Assembly (NCBI GenBank): GCA_016712715.1
Contig: JADJQM010000003.1
Span: 744,001-808,000 of the forward strand
Length of the DNA stretch: 64,000 nucleotides
Origin: Rhodospirillaceae bacterium
Lineage (GTDB): Bacteria; Pseudomonadota; Alphaproteobacteria; Dongiales; Dongiaceae
Reading direction: 5' to 3'
Of the stretch, positions 62,251 to 64,000 are shown piece by piece; position 1 is the first letter of the stretch; every line of letters begins with the position of its first letter. The notes beneath the pieces are model-generated. The model did no database searches, was not told the origin of the DNA, and saw nothing but the letters and a program-made list of their open reading frames with translations. A program made the translations under genes and the position numbers.

Positions 62251-62407
62251 GATGTTCCGGTGTCAGATGATCCTGGGTCAAACCCAACCCATTGATCGCG
62301 TGACAGAATTGGCTGGACGACCGGAACGGATCGTCATCTGGCGGCCTGTCGGCGGCGCGAGCAATGCCAAGATAGCACGGGCAGAAGTCGGATTCCCTGC
62401 GCAGCTT

Positions 62408-63225
62408 TCAGCCGAGGAGGGTCAGACACATTTTGACACCGGTGGCGCCGAGGAAGAGTGCGAAGGCTTTGCGCAGGAGGCCGACCTTCATGGTATGGGC
62501 GGCACGGCGCCCCAGGGGGCGAGCAGGAGCGAACTGGGCACGATCGCGGCAAAGCCGATCAGGCTGACATAGCCCAGCGAGAAGGGCGGCAAGCCTTCTG
62601 CCTGCCAGCCGTTGATCGCGAACCCGACGGTGCCGGGCACAGCGATGATAAGGCCGATCGCCGCCGCCGTGCCGATGGCGCGGCGGAGCGGGAAGTTGAA
62701 CAGCGAGAGGATGGGGACTGAGAGTGTCCCGCCGCCGATGCCCATCAGGGTCGAGAGCGTGCCGATCACGACGGCAATGAGACTGCGCCAGGGCTGGCGC
62801 GGGAGATCGTCGCGCAGGCGCGCCCCTTCCGGCGTGAACATCATATGCGCACAGACAATGAGCGCCACCGCCCCGAAGATGCCGGTGAGCGCCGCGCCGT
62901 CGATCCAGGCCGCGATGATGACGCCGATGAGAACGCCGATGGCGACAGCGGGCGCCCAGCTTTTGAGCAGGCCGGTATCGACCGAGTTACGTTTGTGATG
63001 CGCGCGCAGCGAGATGATGGAGGTGGGGATGATGGTGGCGAGCGACGTGCCGACCGCCAGATGCGCCCGCACGCTCTCATCAATATCAAGAAAATCGAAC
63101 ACGTAGAACAGCGCCGGTACGATGACGATGCCGCCACCGACGCCGAGCAGGCCGGCGAGGAAGCCGGACAGGCAACCGACCGCCGCCAGCGCCGCAATGA
63201 GCAGCGCCATTTCGGTGGGAGTCAT
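62408..63225 (-). CDS. TauE/SafE family sulfite/anion permease, C-terminal frameshift
   Basis: A permease with repeated helices and the two family signatures GFLAGLLGVGGGIVIVPAL near residues 19-37 and STLMGIGGGTLSVPILSLF near 156-174. In the assembled frame it stops at 62488 after WGAVPPIP, but adding one C at about 62518 yields WGARAAHTMKVGLLRKAFAL and then FLGATGVKMCLTLLG with stop at 62408-62410, the normal last helix. So the true gene probably reaches 62408. A TTG three codons before the ATG at 63225 is a possible start. Substrate unknown. Confidence 0.82.
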
Positions 63226-63295
63226 ATCGAACAAGGGGGACCTCAGACTACTCGGACAGCACGCCGATTAAAATGCACGGGAGTTGCCGGTGATG

Positions 63296-63440
63296 CACGC
63301 CCCCTCTCCCCTCGCGGGAGAGGGTCGGGGTGAGGGGGTGCATCAACGCGCTCGTTACCGCCACCCCCTCACCGCTCGCTCCGCTCGCCGCCTCTCCCGT
63401 CCGTCTGCGACGGCCGACATGCGTCGGCGGGGGAGAGGCA
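63296..63440. repeat. C-rich/G-rich palindromic repeat
   Basis: CCCCCTCTCCCCTCGCGGGAGAGGG TCGGGGTGAGGGGG at the left and CCACCCCCTCACCGCTCG... with CGACGGCCGACATGCGTCGGCGGGGGAGAGG at the right form nested inverted repeats. Same family as 23343-23513. It sits between the tauE-type gene and the FAH-family gene, both on the minus strand. Confidence 0.8.
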
Positions 63441-63450
63441 AACAATCGCC

Positions 63451-64000
63451 TTACCCGACCTTGATCTTGATTTCGCCAATGCCCTCGACCGTGCCGAGCA
63501 TCTCGTCGCCGCGCACGACGGGGCCGACACCGGCCGGGGTGCCGGTATAGATGAGGTCGCCGGCTTTCAGGTCGAACAGGCCCGAGAGGTAGGAGATCAT
63601 CTCCGGCACTTTCCAGATCAGCTGGTCGAGATCGCCCTTCTGCTTCACCGCCCCGTTGACCTTGAGCGTCACAGCACCCTTGGCCGGGTGGCCGATTTCG
63701 CTCGCCAGCACCAGTTCCGAGCACGGCGCCGAATATTCAACCGCCCTGCCAACTCCCCAGGGACGGCCGGCCTTCTTGGCCTCACCCTGCAGCTCGCCCC
63801 GCGCCATGTCGAGACCGACGCCGTAGCCCAAAATATGATCCAGCGCCTTCTCGATCGGAATGTCCTTGCCGCCGGATTTCAGCGCGATGACCATTTCCAA
63901 CTCGTGATGCACGTCGTTGGATTTGTCCGGATAGGGGAACACACCGCCCGAGAGCACCAGCGTGTCGGGGTTCTTCTGGAAAAAGAACGGCGCTTCGCGG
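63451..64000 (-). CDS. Fumarylacetoacetate hydrolase family protein (C-terminal part)
   Basis: The frame enters from the right edge and ends at 63451, giving about 182 residues of an FAH-fold enzyme. Metal-binding acidic residues are in HHELEMVIALKSGGKDIP near the middle; GYGVGLDMARGELQGEAKKAGRPW, and LIYTGTPAGVGPVVRGDEM near the end are characteristic. Relatives are acylpyruvases, decarboxylases and hydratases of ring-cleavage products. The start lies outside the window. Confidence 0.87.
   Translation of the reverse strand, partial: REAPFFFQKNPDTLVLSGGVFPYPDKSNDVHHELEMVIALKSGGKDIPIEKALDHILGYGVGLDMARGELQGEAKKAGRPWGVGRAVEYSAPCSELVLASEIGHPAKGAVTLKVNGAVKQKGDLDQLIWKVPEMISYLSGLFDLKAGDLIYTGTPAGVGPVVRGDEMLGTVEGIGEIKIKVG

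Overview
The window is a dense, high-GC bacterial chromosome segment with a typical alphaproteobacterial, probably Rhodospirillales-like, gene content. The clues are the ydbH-ynbE-ydbL trio, the zinc-ribbon/DUF3426 gene divergent from ftsEX, a CpdR-like receiver, the TIGR02302/DUF4175 protein beside lysA-lptM-argH-tlpA, a twin-transmembrane small protein beside a PduO-type adenosyltransferase, and a ModE-type regulator. The placement is an inference from gene order. No rRNA, tRNA, CRISPR array, phage or insertion sequence was seen. Genes are tightly packed, often joined by ATGA overlaps.

Layout. 1-1629: YdbH-YnbE-YdbL envelope lipid-transport set (ydbH enters from the left). 1678-6888: CoxDEF-type maturation operon for a molybdenum hydroxylase, with no structural subunits nearby. 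7006-16111 and on to 18618: envelope, division and amino-acid genes (plsC, ydcF, ftsX, ftsE, DUF3426, cpdR-like, DUF4175, lysA, lptM, argH, tlpA, a lipoprotein). 18636-22399: hbd, etfA, etfB, cobalamin adenosyltransferase, small membrane protein. 22506-25821: aldo/keto reductase, acetyltransferase, and a split aerotaxis-like pair (MCP plus PAS protein). 26228-32962: accessory stretch with a broken GNAT gene, a single-chain type IIL (MmeI-like) restriction-modification enzyme between two near-identical direct repeats, a gene remnant, a PAS_5 protein, an FAD-linked oxidase and a DUF2061 protein under a Fur-like box. 33065-39157: pabC, pabB, a MASE1/LOV-like histidine kinase with an RsbQ-like hydrolase remnant upstream, and a ModE-type regulator. 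39161-48685: a putative catabolic cluster containing two C45-family acyltransferase/hydrolases, ChaC, BKACE (DUF849), GntR/FCD regulator, class III aminotransferase and a polyamine-type ABC importer without its ATPase. 48682-62250: an iron module (TonB, ExbD, ExbB, PepSY reductase-like protein, PiuC, STN-type TonB-dependent receptor, FecR, FecI) followed by a NodT-MacB-MacA efflux system. 62408-64000: TauE/SafE permease and an FAH-family hydrolase cut by the right edge.

How it fits together. The iron block reads as uptake, surface signalling and export of one siderophore system, and four Fur-like boxes of the form TGCGAAT-N-ATTCGCA or close variants sit in its promoters and before DUF2061. 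The 41-48 kb cluster is most simply read as import of an N-acylated amino compound, deacylation by the C45 enzyme, transamination to a beta-keto acid and cleavage by BKACE, with the GntR protein as switch and paired ATTTGATCAAA palindromes in the divergent promoter.

Caveat. Single-base frameshifts break argH, a GNAT gene, pabB, both C45 genes and the end of tauE, and an in-frame TAG interrupts tonB. This many lesions in otherwise intact genes, including biosynthetic ones, points to residual sequencing error in at least some cases. Intergenic palindromic repeats (several families) occur throughout.
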